64,000 nt of DNA from Streptomyces sp. SID8374 (GCF_009865135.1 NZ_WWGH01000001.1:1674001-1738000); one strand, 5' to 3'; shown: positions 36,309-47,191, numbered from the stretch's first letter. The notes: generated from the sequence alone by a model not told the origin. Program-made: numbers and translations.

Positions 36309-36319
36309 GGAGTTACGGG

Positions 36320-38047
36320 TCAGCTGCGCCAGACGTCGGCGGTCAGCGTGACCTTTCCGGAGGACGGGACGGTGGCGGTGCGGTTGGCGCCGCTCTCCCA
36401 GGTGACGTTGCCCTGTCCGTCCTTGCGGAGGTACTTGTACGCGAAGGACGTCCCGGCGGGCAGACTCACGTCCAGCTTCCAGACGGGGTACGTGGCCGGG
36501 TCGAGTTTCAGGGCGGCCGCCGGGTTCCAGTTGCCGAGGGCGGCCTGGTCGCCGGTGACGTAGATGTTCTGGCCGAGCTGGGTGGTGGCGTTGACGCCGA
36601 AGGAGGCGCCGGACTGGCCGTTGCCGGGGCCCGGGTTGGAGCCGCCGCCACCGGAGCACGTACGGGCATTGGCGTGCAGGGCCACGGCCGTACCGGCGCC
36701 GAGCGTGGCGGTGAACTGGCCGGAGCCGTTCACCGTGACGCCCCGGCCGCTCTGCACGTCGCAGTAGTCACCGGCGGGCAGGGAGGTCTGGAAGGTCCGG
36801 GTCAGCGGGGAGGACTCGTGGTTGATGGCCACGTACGCCTTGTTCCCCCGGCCGAAGGCGATCTGGTCGCCCCCGTTGTCCCACCAGTTGGTGACGGCCT
36901 GGCCGCGGGCCGCGTTGCGGAAGCCGACCATGGAGGAGACCTCGCGCCAGTCGTGCTGGCACTTCCAGCCGTCGGCGTAACAGGCGTTCACCTGACCGTT
37001 GTTGGGAGGTCCGGCGTCGTGGTCGCTGAACTCGTAGCCGGAGTGGACGTCCGGGGAGCCGTAGGGCCAGGCCAGCATGAAGACGTTGGCCAGGGTGTAG
37101 GCGGAGCCGTTCTTGTAGCTGAGGGTGTCGCCGCCGCGCTCGGTGTCGTGGTTGTCGACGAAGACGGCCGACTTGCCGGACTCCATGAAGCCCCAGCCCT
37201 CGCCGAAGTTCTTCAGGTTGGCGAGGTTCTCGTTGAGGAAGACCTGCTTGAGGCTGCGCGCGTACCGGAACTCCTGGACGTCCCCGGTGCCGAGGTACTC
37301 GGAGGGCGAGACGGCCTCGCCCGCCCCGTAGATCGCCTCCTGCTTCCAGTAGGCGTTCGGGTTGGTCAGCCGGGACTTGATGTTGGCGAGGTCGGCGGCG
37401 GGCATGTGCTTGGCCGCGTCGATCCGGAAGCCGTCGACCCCGAGGGAGAGCAGGTCGTTGAGGTAGCCGGCGATCTTGCCGCGTACGTACTCCTCGCCCG
37501 TGTCCAGGTCGGCGAGGCCGACGAGTTCGCAGTTCTGGACGTTGGCGCGGTCGTTGTAGTTGGTGATGGGCGTCTGGCAGTGGTTGAGGTCGTTGACCGA
37601 GTAGAGCCCCGGGTAGTCGTACTTGGTGTACGACGAGCCGCCGGTGCCGGTGCCGCTGCCTGCCGACATGTGGTTGATGACGGAGTCCACGACGACCTTG
37701 ACCCCGGCCGAGTGACACGTGTTGACCATGGCGGAGAAGGCGGCCCGGTCACCGAGACGACCGGTGATCTTGTAGCTGACGGGCTGGTACGACGTCCACC
37801 ACTGGCCGCCCTGGATGTGCTCCTGGGGCGGTGAGACCTGGACGTAGCCGTAGCCCGCCGGACCGAGGGTGTCCGTGCAGGCCTTGGCTATGGAGGCGAA
37901 CTTCCACTCGAACAGCACGGCGGTGACGTCCTTGTCGCCCGGAGCGGCGGCCCGCGCGGGCGCGGCGCCGAATCCGGTGGGGATGACAAGGGCGGCAGCG
38001 GCGCCGGCCACGAGGGCGAGCGCGGCAGACAGGGGTCTGCGTGCCAT
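36320..38047 (-). CDS. Secreted alpha-amylase with CBM20
   Basis: A 575-aa extracellular alpha-amylase. Signal peptide [18 protein letters not shown] is followed by APARA-like cleavage. The GH13 domain contains [13 protein letters not shown], the nucleophile region [11 protein letters not shown] (~residue 211), the acid/base glutamate in YGAGEAVSP and [11 protein letters not shown]. The last ~95 residues are a CBM20 starch-binding domain ([20 protein letters not shown]), joined by a Gly/Pro linker ([15 protein letters not shown]). Several cysteine pairs fit Streptomyces amylases. The ATG at 38047 follows GGAGGAAAG. CTTGC/GCAAG operators lie upstream, so maltodextrin induction through a MalR-type repressor is likely. 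Confidence 0.96.
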   Translation of the reverse strand: MARRPLSAALALVAGAAAALVIPTGFGAAPARAAAPGDKDVTAVLFEWKFASIAKACTDTLGPAGYGYVQVSPPQEHIQGGQWWTSYQPVSYKITGRLGDRAAFSAMVNTCHSAGVKVVVDSVINHMSAGSGTGTGGSSYTKYDYPGLYSVNDLNHCQTPITNYNDRANVQNCELVGLADLDTGEEYVRGKIAGYLNDLLSLGVDGFRIDAAKHMPAADLANIKSRLTNPNAYWKQEAIYGAGEAVSPSEYLGTGDVQEFRYARSLKQVFLNENLANLKNFGEGWGFMESGKSAVFVDNHDTERGGDTLSYKNGSAYTLANVFMLAWPYGSPDVHSGYEFSDHDAGPPNNGQVNACYADGWKCQHDWREVSSMVGFRNAARGQAVTNWWDNGGDQIAFGRGNKAYVAINHESSPLTRTFQTSLPAGDYCDVQSGRGVTVNGSGQFTATLGAGTAVALHANARTCSGGGGSNPGPGNGQSGASFGVNATTQLGQNIYVTGDQAALGNWNPAAALKLDPATYPVWKLDVSLPAGTSFAYKYLRKDGQGNVTWESGANRTATVPSSGKVTLTADVWRS

Positions 38048-38133
38048 GTCTTTCCTCCTGCGGGGGTGGGGGAAACGCGGGTGACGGTGCAGCCTCAGCC
38101 GGCAACGCGCCATGCCCTCAAGGCTCCTGAAGG

Positions 38134-38160
38134 TTCTTGCTGCAAGAATGCAAACCTTGC
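38134..38160 (-). promoter_or_regulatory. MalR-type operator upstream of aml
   Basis: TTCTTGC-T-GCAAGAA (38134-38148) is a perfect palindrome around one base, followed by GCAAACCTTGC (38150-38160). The CTTGC/GCAAG motif is the known recognition element of Streptomyces MalR/Reg1. It lies about 90 bases before the amylase start. Confidence 0.75.
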
Positions 38161-38255
38161 CGCGGACCAGACCGTACGAGCCCGTCAGGGACTGGTCAAC
38201 CCTTTGGACATCCCCCGCTCACATCCACGAAACAAGCCAGTTTTCTTCGCGGTTT

Positions 38256-38286
38256 CTTGCTGCAAGGTCTTTCGCAAGATATTGCG
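38256..38286. promoter_or_regulatory. Second CTTGC/GCAAG operator cluster
   Basis: CTTGC-T-GCAAG (38256-38266) is followed by CGCAA-GATA-TTGCG (38273-38286). It is 210-240 bases upstream of aml, between it and the plus-strand gene at 38600. It may allow looping with the proximal site or control another promoter. Confidence 0.6.
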
Positions 38287-38330
38287 GGCCTGTTACGTTT
38301 CATCCGACTCCGGTCCGGTCGGCCGAGGGT

Positions 38331-38354
38331 TCCGGGACCGCTCGCGGTCCCGGA
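38331..38354. repeat. Perfect 10-bp hairpin
   Basis: TCCGGGACCG (38331-38340) and CGGTCCCGGA (38345-38354) pair around a CTCG tetraloop. It marks the left edge of a structured stretch before the gene at 38600. Confidence 0.7.
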
Positions 38355-38390
38355 CTCCACGCGCCCGGCCGGCCGGGCCGGTCACGACAA

Positions 38391-38456
38391 GAGAGGCGTC
38401 CAGGAGTCGCACAACTCCCCGCCGGCCCTTCCTGGGCCGACTCCTGGACGCCTCTC
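38391..38456. repeat. Perfect 19-bp inverted repeat
   Basis: The arm at 38391-38409 (GAGAGGCGTCCAGGAGTCG) recurs inverted at 38438-38456 with a 28-base spacer. It is too widely spaced for an ordinary terminator loop yet perfect. It could be a terminator, an operator or a remnant of a mobile sequence. Confidence 0.85.
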
Positions 38457-38599
38457 CTGTACGTGTCGCCACTGTGCCTATCGTTGCCCGCCAGCGCGAT
38501 CGGGACGCAGCCGCCGCCGACGAGGCCAAGGGTTATGTCCGTTTTACTGCCTCGGATATCGCATCTTGTCCAAGCCGGTTCACCGATACCCTCTCGGGC
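38457..38599. other. Region before the accessory gene
   Basis: About 140 bases that should contain the promoter of the gene at 38600. A TTTTACTGCC stretch near 38542 is AT-richer than the surroundings. I see no clear -10/-35 pair. Confidence 0.3.
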
Positions 38600-39442
38600 A
38601 TGACAACCGCACCCCGCCCCCGCTTCTCCGTACGACTCGGAATCTCCAAGGCCGTCGAGGAGACTCCGTACGACGGCGTCCCGGAGCACCTCCTGGGGCC
38701 CTTGCGCCACTGGGTGGGGACCAACTTCACCGACTACGACCCCGACGCCACCGCGATCTGTCTACAGATGCGTATTGGCGTGCCGCCGAACCAGAGCGCA
38801 CGCAGCAGACTCGTCGCCACTGATGGCTGGGAACTCCTCGACATCGTAGACACCATCCTCGGCTATGCGGATGAGCATGGTTGGGATGGCCGAGATGACG
38901 ACCGACCATTGGCGCGGCTGTTGGACATGGCCGGATCTGCTTACCAGGTCAACAACCAAGGTGACGGCCTGGAGGAACGCATCACTCCAGGCGTCCGCGA
39001 AGCGGTGAGCCAAGCCGTCTCCGATGCGGAGGCCGAACCCACCGCCGGGTCAGCGGCCGAGCACCTGTCCACCGCCTGGCGAGCTGCGTACGGGCTCCAC
39101 CCGGATCCGGTGCGGGCGTACAGCGAGGCGATCAAGGCCGTCGAATGCGCGGCGCACTCGGTCATCCAGCCAAACCACGGCCGGGCCACTCTCGGCACCA
39201 TGCTGGGCGAGGTCGGGAACGCACGAGCGAAGTTCACCACGGCCATCTCCACTCCCCCGAGCGGGGACCCGATCGCCCCAATGGAAGCGATGATGCGTGC
39301 ACTGTGGGACGGACAGACTTCCCGGCACGGCAAGCAGACCCCGACCGTGCCCGAGACACTGGAGGCCGCGCGGGCCGGCGTCCACCTCGCAGCCGCCCTC
39401 GTGCAGTGGTTCAGCTCCGGTGCAGTGGTCCGTACCCCTTGA
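38600..39442 (+). CDS. Accessory protein with abortive-infection-like C-terminus
   Basis: A 280-aa soluble protein. The N-terminal ~150 residues (RFSVRLGISKAVEETPYDGV, PLRHWVGTNFTDYD, WELLDIVDTILGYADE) are unfamiliar. The C-terminal ~130 residues (VRAYSEAIKAVECAAHSVIQ, then GRATLGTMLGEVGNARAKF and TLEAARAGVHLAAALVQWF) resemble the Abi/AbiJ-like C-terminal helical domains of phage-defence and unknown accessory proteins. Codon use is less GC3-biased than neighbouring genes (stretches such as GCGGATGAGCATGGTTGGGA), suggesting recent acquisition. It stands alone between aml and the second LacI gene. The ATG at 38600 is the best conserved-looking start; a longer upstream frame is non-coding in appearance. 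Function not established. Confidence 0.65.
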   Translation: MTTAPRPRFSVRLGISKAVEETPYDGVPEHLLGPLRHWVGTNFTDYDPDATAICLQMRIGVPPNQSARSRLVATDGWELLDIVDTILGYADEHGWDGRDDDRPLARLLDMAGSAYQVNNQGDGLEERITPGVREAVSQAVSDAEAEPTAGSAAEHLSTAWRAAYGLHPDPVRAYSEAIKAVECAAHSVIQPNHGRATLGTMLGEVGNARAKFTTAISTPPSGDPIAPMEAMMRALWDGQTSRHGKQTPTVPETLEAARAGVHLAAALVQWFSSGAVVRTP

Positions 39443-39695
39443 TACGAATCGCGCCCTGAGTACCTGAGCCGCCCGCTACAGGGCACCGTGAGCCGTGGAC
39501 CTGCCGCTGACGTGCCAGCACGTCAACCTGCGGGCTTGTCGGCCTGCCTGCTGTCCAGCCAGGCCTACACGACTTCGTCCAGGTCCTGGCGAACCTCGAT
39601 CCCAGCAAGCACGCACTCCGCTCGGAACCCGCCTTTGGAGGTCTTCCGGGAGGTGCCTGGACGTGTCCCCGGTGTCCCGGTCAGCCGTCTTCGGG
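39443..39695. other. Gap between accessory gene and LacI gene
   Basis: About 250 bases between two convergent genes. I find no convincing gene or hairpin. A minus-strand frame ending at 39565 reads ECVLAGIEVRQDLDEVV before its stop and could be the eroded end of a gene, but there is too little to assign. Confidence 0.3.
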
Positions 39696-40738
39696 TCAGC
39701 CGCTCCGTACCGCCGCCGTCGAACCCCGTACGACCAGCTCCGGCTGGAAGACGTACTCGGTGCGCTGCACCGGGCTCCCGCCGATCTCCTCCAGCAGGGC
39801 CCCCACCGCGGCCGCCGCCATCGCCTGCACGGGCTGGCGCACCGTCGTCAGCGGCGGGTCGGTGAAGGCGATGAGCTGCGAGTCGTCGAAGCCGACGACC
39901 GAGACGTCACGCGGTACGTCGAGTCCCCTCCCCCGGGCCGTCCGCACGACGCCCAGGGCCATCAGGTCGCTGCCGCAGACGATGCCGGTGCACCCCGCGT
40001 CCAGCAGGGCGCCCGCCGCCACCTGGCCGCCCTCGACGCTGAACAGGGTGGAGCAGACGAGCCCTTCGGCCTCCGCCCGGTCCATTCCGAGCAGCGAGAT
40101 CGCCGCCTCCACGAACCCGTCCCGCTTGCGCCGCGAGGGAACGTACCGCTGCGGGCCGATGGCCAGGCCGACCCGGCGGTGGCCGAGGTCGGCGAGGTGG
40201 CCGACGGCCATCCGTACGGCAGCGTTGTCATCGGGCGAGACGAACGGGGCGCTGATGCGCTCGTTGTAGCCGTTGATCAGGACGAACGGCACACCGCGCT
40301 CGGTGAGCGCGGCGTACCGTGCCGGGTCGGCCGAGGTGTCGGCGTGCAGCCCGGAGAGGAAGACGATGCCGCCGACGCCGCGCTCCACGAGCTGTTCGAC
40401 CAGCTCGTCCTCGGTTGCCCCGCCCGGGAGTTGGGTGCAGAGCACGGGCGTGTAGCCGTGCCCGGCGAGCACCTGCTCCACGGACTGCGCGAACGCCGGG
40501 AAGATCGGGTTGGTGAGTTCGGGTGTCACCAGGCCGATCAGTCCGGCGCTGCGCTGCCGCAGCCGTACGGGCCGTTCGTAGCCCAGGATGTCGAGGGCCG
40601 CGAGCACCCGCTGACGCGTGGTGTCCGCGACGCCCTGCTTCCCGTTCAGGACCCGGCTGACCGTCGCCTCGCTGACCGCCGCCTGGCCGGCGATGTCGGA
40701 GAGGCGGGGCGCGGCCGTGGTCCTGGGTGCGGGCAGTG

Positions 40739-40742
<4 letters not shown>
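39696..40742 (-). CDS. LacI-family regulator, MalR paralogue
   Basis: A 348-aa LacI repressor. The HTH is LSDIAGQAAVSEATVSRVLN (about residues 13-32), with Ala where most relatives have Gly in the turn, followed by hinge helix LAALDILGYERPVRLRQRSA. The sugar-binding domain runs LIGLVTPELTNPIFPAFAQS to VGFDDSQLIAFTDPPLTTVR. Its HTH and hinge are very similar to MalR at 46078, so it may recognise the same CTTGC/GCAAG sites. The GTG start at 40742 overlaps the aglA stop (GTGA), so it is the last gene of the mal operon and is made only when the operon is on. Confidence 0.92.
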
Positions 40743-42415
<1,673 letters not shown>

Positions 42416-42530
42416 GTCGTCCCTGGGGTGTCTGGGTGGGGAGCGGCGCCGGTGGCCGGGTCGGGGTTTCCGGCGCCGCCGTGACAACTGCGGTGATGCG
42501 TGCGGGTTCTGGTGGTCCAGGAGGGGTCTC

Positions 42531-43409
42531 TCAGCCCTTGACGGCTCCGGCGGACATGCCGGTGACCAGGTGCTTCTGTGCGAACAGGAAGACCAGGGCG
42601 GCCGGGATGGCGATGAGCACGGAGGCCGCCGTCATGGGGCCCCACTGGGCGCCGTACTGGTTGACGAACTTCTGGAGTCCGCCGGCGAGCGTCAGGTTCT
42701 CGTCACCGACCAGGAAGGCGGAGGCGTACGCCACCTCGCCCCAGGCGGTGATGAAGGAGTAGAACGCGGTGACCGCGAGGCCCGGCTTGGCGAGCGGCAG
42801 GATCAGGCGCCAGAAGGTGCCGAACGGGGTGAGGCCGTCGACCTGGCCCGACTCGTCGATCTCGCGCGGGATGGTGTCGAAGAAGCCCTTCATCATCCAG
42901 GCGCAGAACGGCACCGAGATGGTGAGGTAGGTGATGACGAGACCGGCGGGCTGGTTGAGCAGGCCCAGGCTCGCCATGATGTTGTAGATCGGCACGATGA
43001 GGACGGCGACCGGGAACATCTGGGTGATCAGCAGGGTCCACATCAGCCCGCGCTTGCCGGGGAAGCGGAAGCGGCTCACCGCGTAGCCGGTGGTGGCGGC
43101 GACGAAGACACCGATGACGGTGGAGAGCCCGGCGATGATCGCGGAGTTGGCGAACCAGGTGAGGAACTCGGTGTCGCGGATCAGGTTCGTGTAGTTGACG
43201 AACGTGGTCTCGCGGAAGAAGTCCGTGGTGGTCGCGTACTTGGCGGGCTTGAGCGAGGTCAGCAGGACCCACAGCACCGGGAAGACCGCGATCACCGAGG
43301 TGACGATCAGGGTGAGGTGCAGCGCGACCGAGGCGAGCGGCGAACGGTCGCCGCGGAGGCGGACCTTGCGCCCGGTGCGGCGTGCGGAGGTGTCGGTAAC
43401 GGTGGTCAC
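42531..43409 (-). CDS. malG: Maltose/maltodextrin ABC permease MalG
   Basis: A 292-aa inner membrane permease with six helices (VALHLTLIVTSVIAVFPVLW, then FANSAIIAGLSTVIGVFVAA, and ILIPI-like NIMASLGLLNQ segments). The EAA loop that docks the ATPase appears as IDESGQVDGLTPFGTFWRLI followed by LPLAKPG. It forms the transport channel with MalF. Its ATG overlaps the malF stop (ATGA). No ATP-binding subunit is encoded nearby; Streptomyces uses the shared ATPase MsiK. Confidence 0.95.
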   Translation of the reverse strand: MTTVTDTSARRTGRKVRLRGDRSPLASVALHLTLIVTSVIAVFPVLWVLLTSLKPAKYATTTDFFRETTFVNYTNLIRDTEFLTWFANSAIIAGLSTVIGVFVAATTGYAVSRFRFPGKRGLMWTLLITQMFPVAVLIVPIYNIMASLGLLNQPAGLVITYLTISVPFCAWMMKGFFDTIPREIDESGQVDGLTPFGTFWRLILPLAKPGLAVTAFYSFITAWGEVAYASAFLVGDENLTLAGGLQKFVNQYGAQWGPMTAASVLIAIPAALVFLFAQKHLVTGMSAGAVKG

Positions 43410-44425
43410 CAGTTGTCTCCCTGGGAGCGCAGGACTCGCCGGTAGACCACGGCGAAGAGCATCAGGAGTACGAGGATCAGCACGCCCCAGGTGGAGGACT
43501 GCGCGAAGTCGCGCGGGCTGATCTCGAAGGAGAACTTGTACGCCTGGGTGACGAGGATCTGGGTGGCCTCACCGGGTCCGCCGCGGGTCAGCAGGAAGAT
43601 CACCGGGAACATGTTGAAGGTCCAGATGGTGGAGAGCAGGATCACCGTGGTGGAGACCGGGCGCAGGCCGGGCAGCGTGATGTGGCGGAACCGCTGCCAG
43701 GCGGTGGCCCCGTCCATCTCGGCGGCCTCGTACTGCTCCGAGGGGATGGACTGCAATCCGCCGAGCAGGGCGACCATCATGAAGGGGACGCCGAGCCAGA
43801 CGTTGACGGCGATGACCGCGAACTTGGCCCAGGTCGGGTCGTTCAGCCACGGGATGCCGTCGATGCCGACACCGCCGAGGACGGTGTTGAGCAGGCCGCG
43901 CTCCTCGTTGTAGAGGAAGCGCCAGGCGAAGACCGAGACGAAGCCGGGGATGGCCCAGGGCAGGATCAGGGCCATGCGGTAGGCGGAACGGCCGGCGATA
44001 CGGCGGTTGAGGATGTTGGCGAGCGCCATGCCGAGCGCGAACGTGATGCTCACGCAGGAGACCGTCCACACCAGCGTCCAGCCGAGCGTGCCGAGGAACT
44101 GCGAGCCGGTCAGCGCGTCGATGTAGTTGTCGGCACCGACGAACTTGTAGGTGGCGGGCAGTTCGTTGACGCCGATCGTGCGGGCGACGTTGCGCTCGTT
44201 GGCGTCGGTCATCGACAGGTAGATCCCGCGCAGCAGCGGGTAGCCGATGATCACGCTGATCACGACGACGACCGGGGCGACCATGGTCCAGGCGTACCAG
44301 TGGGTCGACAGGCCGCGCCGGAAACGGCCGGGGGCCGGTGGTGGGGTGCCAGTACCGCGGCTCCGGCCGCGGGCGACGTCATCGCCCGCGGCCTTCACCA
44401 CCGACTGGCTGGTGTGGACAGCCAT
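43406..44425 (-). CDS. malF: Maltose/maltodextrin ABC permease MalF
   Basis: A 339-aa permease with a basic N-terminal tail (RGRSRGTGTPPPAPGRFRRG) and six helices (WTMVAPVVVVISVIIGYPLL, LGWTLVWTVSCVSITFALGM). The EAA motif is EQYEAAEMDGATAWQRFRHI. It partners MalG in importing maltodextrins delivered by MalE. The gene starts 19 bases after malE and overlaps malG. Confidence 0.95.
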   Translation of the reverse strand: MAVHTSQSVVKAAGDDVARGRSRGTGTPPPAPGRFRRGLSTHWYAWTMVAPVVVVISVIIGYPLLRGIYLSMTDANERNVARTIGVNELPATYKFVGADNYIDALTGSQFLGTLGWTLVWTVSCVSITFALGMALANILNRRIAGRSAYRMALILPWAIPGFVSVFAWRFLYNEERGLLNTVLGGVGIDGIPWLNDPTWAKFAVIAVNVWLGVPFMMVALLGGLQSIPSEQYEAAEMDGATAWQRFRHITLPGLRPVSTTVILLSTIWTFNMFPVIFLLTRGGPGEATQILVTQAYKFSFEISPRDFAQSSTWGVLILVLLMLFAVVYRRVLRSQGDNW

Positions 44426-44444
44426 CAGTCGGCCAACCTTCCTG

Positions 44445-45716
44445 TTACTTCCAGTCCTTCAGGAGCTTGCGGTACGCGTCGCCGGTGGTCTTCGCGGCCT
44501 TCTCCGGCGTGGTCTGGCCGGTGAGGACCTTGGTGTACTCGATGCCGAGCGGGGCGAAGAGGCTGCCGCCCTCGGGGATCCAGGGGCGCTCCACGGCGGT
44601 CTCGACGACCGGCTTGAAGAAGCCGACGATCTCGCTGTTGACGGCCTCCTTCTTGGCGTACGCGGAGGTGCGCGTCGGCAGGAGGTTCAGCTCACCGGCG
44701 GTGGTGGCCTGGGACTCCACGGAGGTCATGTACTCGACGAAGGCGTAGGAGGCCTCCAGGTTCTTCGAACCGGCGTAGACCGCGAGGTTGTGGCCGCCCT
44801 GCGGGGCGCCGTGGGCGGCGGAGCCGGCCGGGACCGTGGCGATGCCCAGGTTGTCCTTGTCCGTGAACTCCTTGCCGGTCAGCGTGTCGGCGACGGCCCA
44901 GGGGCCGTTGATCATCATCGCGACGTCGCCGTTCTTGAACGCCTGCATCATGTTCTCCCAGCCGTCCGAGGCATCCGTCTTCGCGGTGCCGTCGTCGACC
45001 AGGGCCTTGACCGCCTTGAACGCCTTGACGCCCTCGGGCTTGTCCACGGTGACGGTCTTGGTCTCGGCGTCGACCAGGTCGCCGCCCTCGCCGTAGAGGA
45101 AGGAGAGGAAGAAGTACGGGTCGTCGCCGCGCAGGTAGAGGCCGGTCTTGCCGGTCTTGTCCTTGATCTTCTTGGCGGAGGCCTTCAGCTCTTCCAGGTT
45201 GGCGGGCGGCTCCACGCCCGCCTTCTCCATCAGCTTCTTGTTGTAGAAGATGCCCATGGAGTCGATGACCTGCGGAACCGCGAAGGTCTTGTCCTCGAAC
45301 CTGGTGGACGCGACGGCCTGCGGCAGGAAGTCGTCCTGGTTCTTCAGGGCGGGGGTGCCGTCCAGCGGGGCCAGGTAGCCGAGGGAGGCGAAGTCCGGCG
45401 TCCAGGCGACCTCGGAGCGGATCACGTCGGGGGCGGAGCTGCCGGCCTGGGCCGCGTTCTTGAACTTGTTCTGCGCGTCACCGAAGGGGACGCTGACGTA
45501 CTTGACGTCGACCTTCGGGTGCTTCTTCTCGAAGCCTTCGGCCAGTTTCTTGAAGACCTTGTCCTCGCTGCCGACGCTGGAGGTGTCCCACCAGGTCACG
45601 GTGCCGGAGAGCTCACCCGAGCTCTTGCCGCCGTCGGACTTGTCGCCGCTACCGCAGGCGGTCGCCGCGAGCGCCAGGGCCGCGACCAGGGCGGTGGCCG
45701 TTATGCCACGTCGCAT
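44445..45716 (-). CDS. malE: Maltose/maltodextrin-binding lipoprotein MalE
   Basis: A 423-aa solute-binding lipoprotein. The signal peptide ends in a lipobox with Cys21 (LALAATACGSG), so the protein is tethered outside the membrane. The SBP_bac_1 fold shows TVTWWDTSSVGSEDKVFKKL at the mature start, IDSMGIFYNKKLMEKAGVEP and NGPWAVADTL. It captures maltose and maltodextrins for MalFG. The ATG at 45716 follows AAGGAG. It is the first gene of the operon, with MalR-type operators just upstream. Confidence 0.95.
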   Translation of the reverse strand: MRRGITATALVAALALAATACGSGDKSDGGKSSGELSGTVTWWDTSSVGSEDKVFKKLAEGFEKKHPKVDVKYVSVPFGDAQNKFKNAAQAGSSAPDVIRSEVAWTPDFASLGYLAPLDGTPALKNQDDFLPQAVASTRFEDKTFAVPQVIDSMGIFYNKKLMEKAGVEPPANLEELKASAKKIKDKTGKTGLYLRGDDPYFFLSFLYGEGGDLVDAETKTVTVDKPEGVKAFKAVKALVDDGTAKTDASDGWENMMQAFKNGDVAMMINGPWAVADTLTGKEFTDKDNLGIATVPAGSAAHGAPQGGHNLAVYAGSKNLEASYAFVEYMTSVESQATTAGELNLLPTRTSAYAKKEAVNSEIVGFFKPVVETAVERPWIPEGGSLFAPLGIEYTKVLTGQTTPEKAAKTTGDAYRKLLKDWK

Positions 45717-45799
45717 CTGAACTCCTTCAACTGCCGTACCGCTCCGTCGCGGCGCCGGGTCGACGTGAACGTAACAAGGATGAAAGACCACCGAAAGAC

Positions 45800-45820
45800 C
45801 TTGCGGAAGATTTCTGCAAG
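45800..45820 (-). promoter_or_regulatory. MalR-type operator at the malE promoter
   Basis: CTTGC (45800-45804) and GCAAG (45816-45820) form an inverted repeat with an 11-base spacer, 85-105 bases upstream of the malE start. Confidence 0.7.
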
Positions 45821-45959
45821 CCCTGTTGATCGTTACATTCGCGTGTCCTCAAGGTTGCCGTCAAGCCCCTTGACGGAACCGGCGGACCCCTGGCAGGGCC
45901 AGGCCACGTACGGCATATCCGCAGTGCGACGATCCGACCGCAGCCCGCAGCGGAAGACC

Positions 45960-45981
45960 GCAAGAGCTTGCAAGACCTTGC
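45960..45981 (+). promoter_or_regulatory. MalR-type operator at the malR promoter
   Basis: GCAAG-AG-CTTGC (45960-45971) runs on into CAAGACCTTGC, giving three CTTGC/GCAAG half-sites within 22 bases. It is about 100 bases before the malR start and is probably an autoregulatory site. Confidence 0.72.
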
Positions 45982-46077
45982 CGGGGCGCAGGGCCCGGAC
46001 GGGGCCGGTACGGGGGTGCGCGCGCCCGTACGACGCACAGTGGGCAATCCGACACCTGGCCGGTACAGTCCACTGAC

Positions 46078-47133
46078 ATGACCGCACGGCTTGCCGATAT
46101 CGCAACTCAGGCGGGGGTCAGCGAAGCGACGGTCAGCCGAGTCCTGAACGGCAAGCCCGGGGTCGCGGCGACCACCCGCGAATCCGTTCTCGCGGCCCTC
46201 GACGTCCTGGGCTACGAACGCCCCGTACGGCTGCGCCGGCGCAGCGCGGGCCTGGTCGGACTGATCACCCCCGAGCTGGAGAACCCGATCTTCCCGGCGC
46301 TGGCCCAGGTCATCGGCCAGGCGCTGACCCGGCAGGGGTACACCCCGGTCCTCGCCACCCAGACCCCCGGCGGCTCCACCGAGGACGAACTCACCGAAAT
46401 GCTGGTGGACCGGGGCGTCTCGGGCATCATCTTCGTCTCCGGGCTGCACGCCGACACCTCGGCCGACATGCAGCGCTACGAGCAACTGCGCGGGCAGGGT
46501 GTCCCCTTCGTCCTGGTCAACGGCTTCTCCGCCAAGGTGCAGGCCCCCTTCATCTCGCCCGACGACCGGGCGGCGATGCGGCTGGCGGTGACCCACCTGG
46601 TGGCGCTCGGCCACACCCGGATCGGCCTCGCGGTCGGCCCCAAGCGCTTCGTGCCGGTGCTCCGCAAGATCGAGGGCTTCCACGCCACGATGCAGGAGCA
46701 GCTGGGCCTGGCCCCGGACGAGGTCGAGGAGCTGATCCAGCACTCCCTGTACACACTGGAGGGCGGCCAGGCCGCCGCCTCCGCCCTGATGGAGCGCGGC
46801 TGCACGGCGGTCGTCTGCGCGAGCGACATGATGGCGCTCGGGGCGATCCGGGCGGCCCGCAGGCTCTCCCGCGAAGTCCCCCGGGACCTCTCCGTGGTCG
46901 GCTACGACGACTCGCCGCTCATAGCGTTCACCGATCCCCCGCTGACCACCATCCGGCAGCCGGTGACGGCGATGGGCCAGGCCGCGGTGCGCACGCTGCT
47001 GGAGGAGATCGGCGGAACCCCGGCTCCGCACAGCGAGTTCGTCTTCATGCCGGAGCTGGTGGTGCGCGGGACGACGGCCGCCGGTCCCGGTACGGGTCCC
47101 GTAGGTGGCACAGGGTCCCACCCTCGTCCTTGA
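46078..47133 (+). CDS. malR: Maltose operon repressor MalR (LacI family)
   Basis: A 351-aa LacI-type repressor divergent from malE. The HTH (LADIATQAGVSEATVSRVLN, residues ~5-24) is canonical and the hinge helix is LAALDVLGYERPVRLRRRSA. The effector domain contains VGLITPELENPIFPALAQVI and SVVGYDDSPLIAFTDPPLTT. In Streptomyces, MalR represses malEFG and often amylase genes until maltose or maltotriose is present. The CTTGC/GCAAG sites in the intergenic region fit this. A Gly/Pro-rich tail follows the core. The end is 58 bases from the PAP2 gene. Confidence 0.94.
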   Translation: MTARLADIATQAGVSEATVSRVLNGKPGVAATTRESVLAALDVLGYERPVRLRRRSAGLVGLITPELENPIFPALAQVIGQALTRQGYTPVLATQTPGGSTEDELTEMLVDRGVSGIIFVSGLHADTSADMQRYEQLRGQGVPFVLVNGFSAKVQAPFISPDDRAAMRLAVTHLVALGHTRIGLAVGPKRFVPVLRKIEGFHATMQEQLGLAPDEVEELIQHSLYTLEGGQAAASALMERGCTAVVCASDMMALGAIRAARRLSREVPRDLSVVGYDDSPLIAFTDPPLTTIRQPVTAMGQAAVRTLLEEIGGTPAPHSEFVFMPELVVRGTTAAGPGTGPVGGTGSHPRP

Positions 47134-47191
47134 GGTGCAGAATGTGCGACCGGAACCCGACCGGAGGATGATCGAAGGCAGGGGAATCTCT

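Noticed and set aside
39411..39608. Minus-strand frame with a readable end before a stop at 39565
   Set aside because: Too short and without family similarity; it is in a different frame from the LacI gene and could be chance in GC-rich DNA.
42416..42530. Possible second promoter between malG and aglA
   Set aside because: 115 bases without an operator or clear promoter pattern; the genes are probably one transcript.
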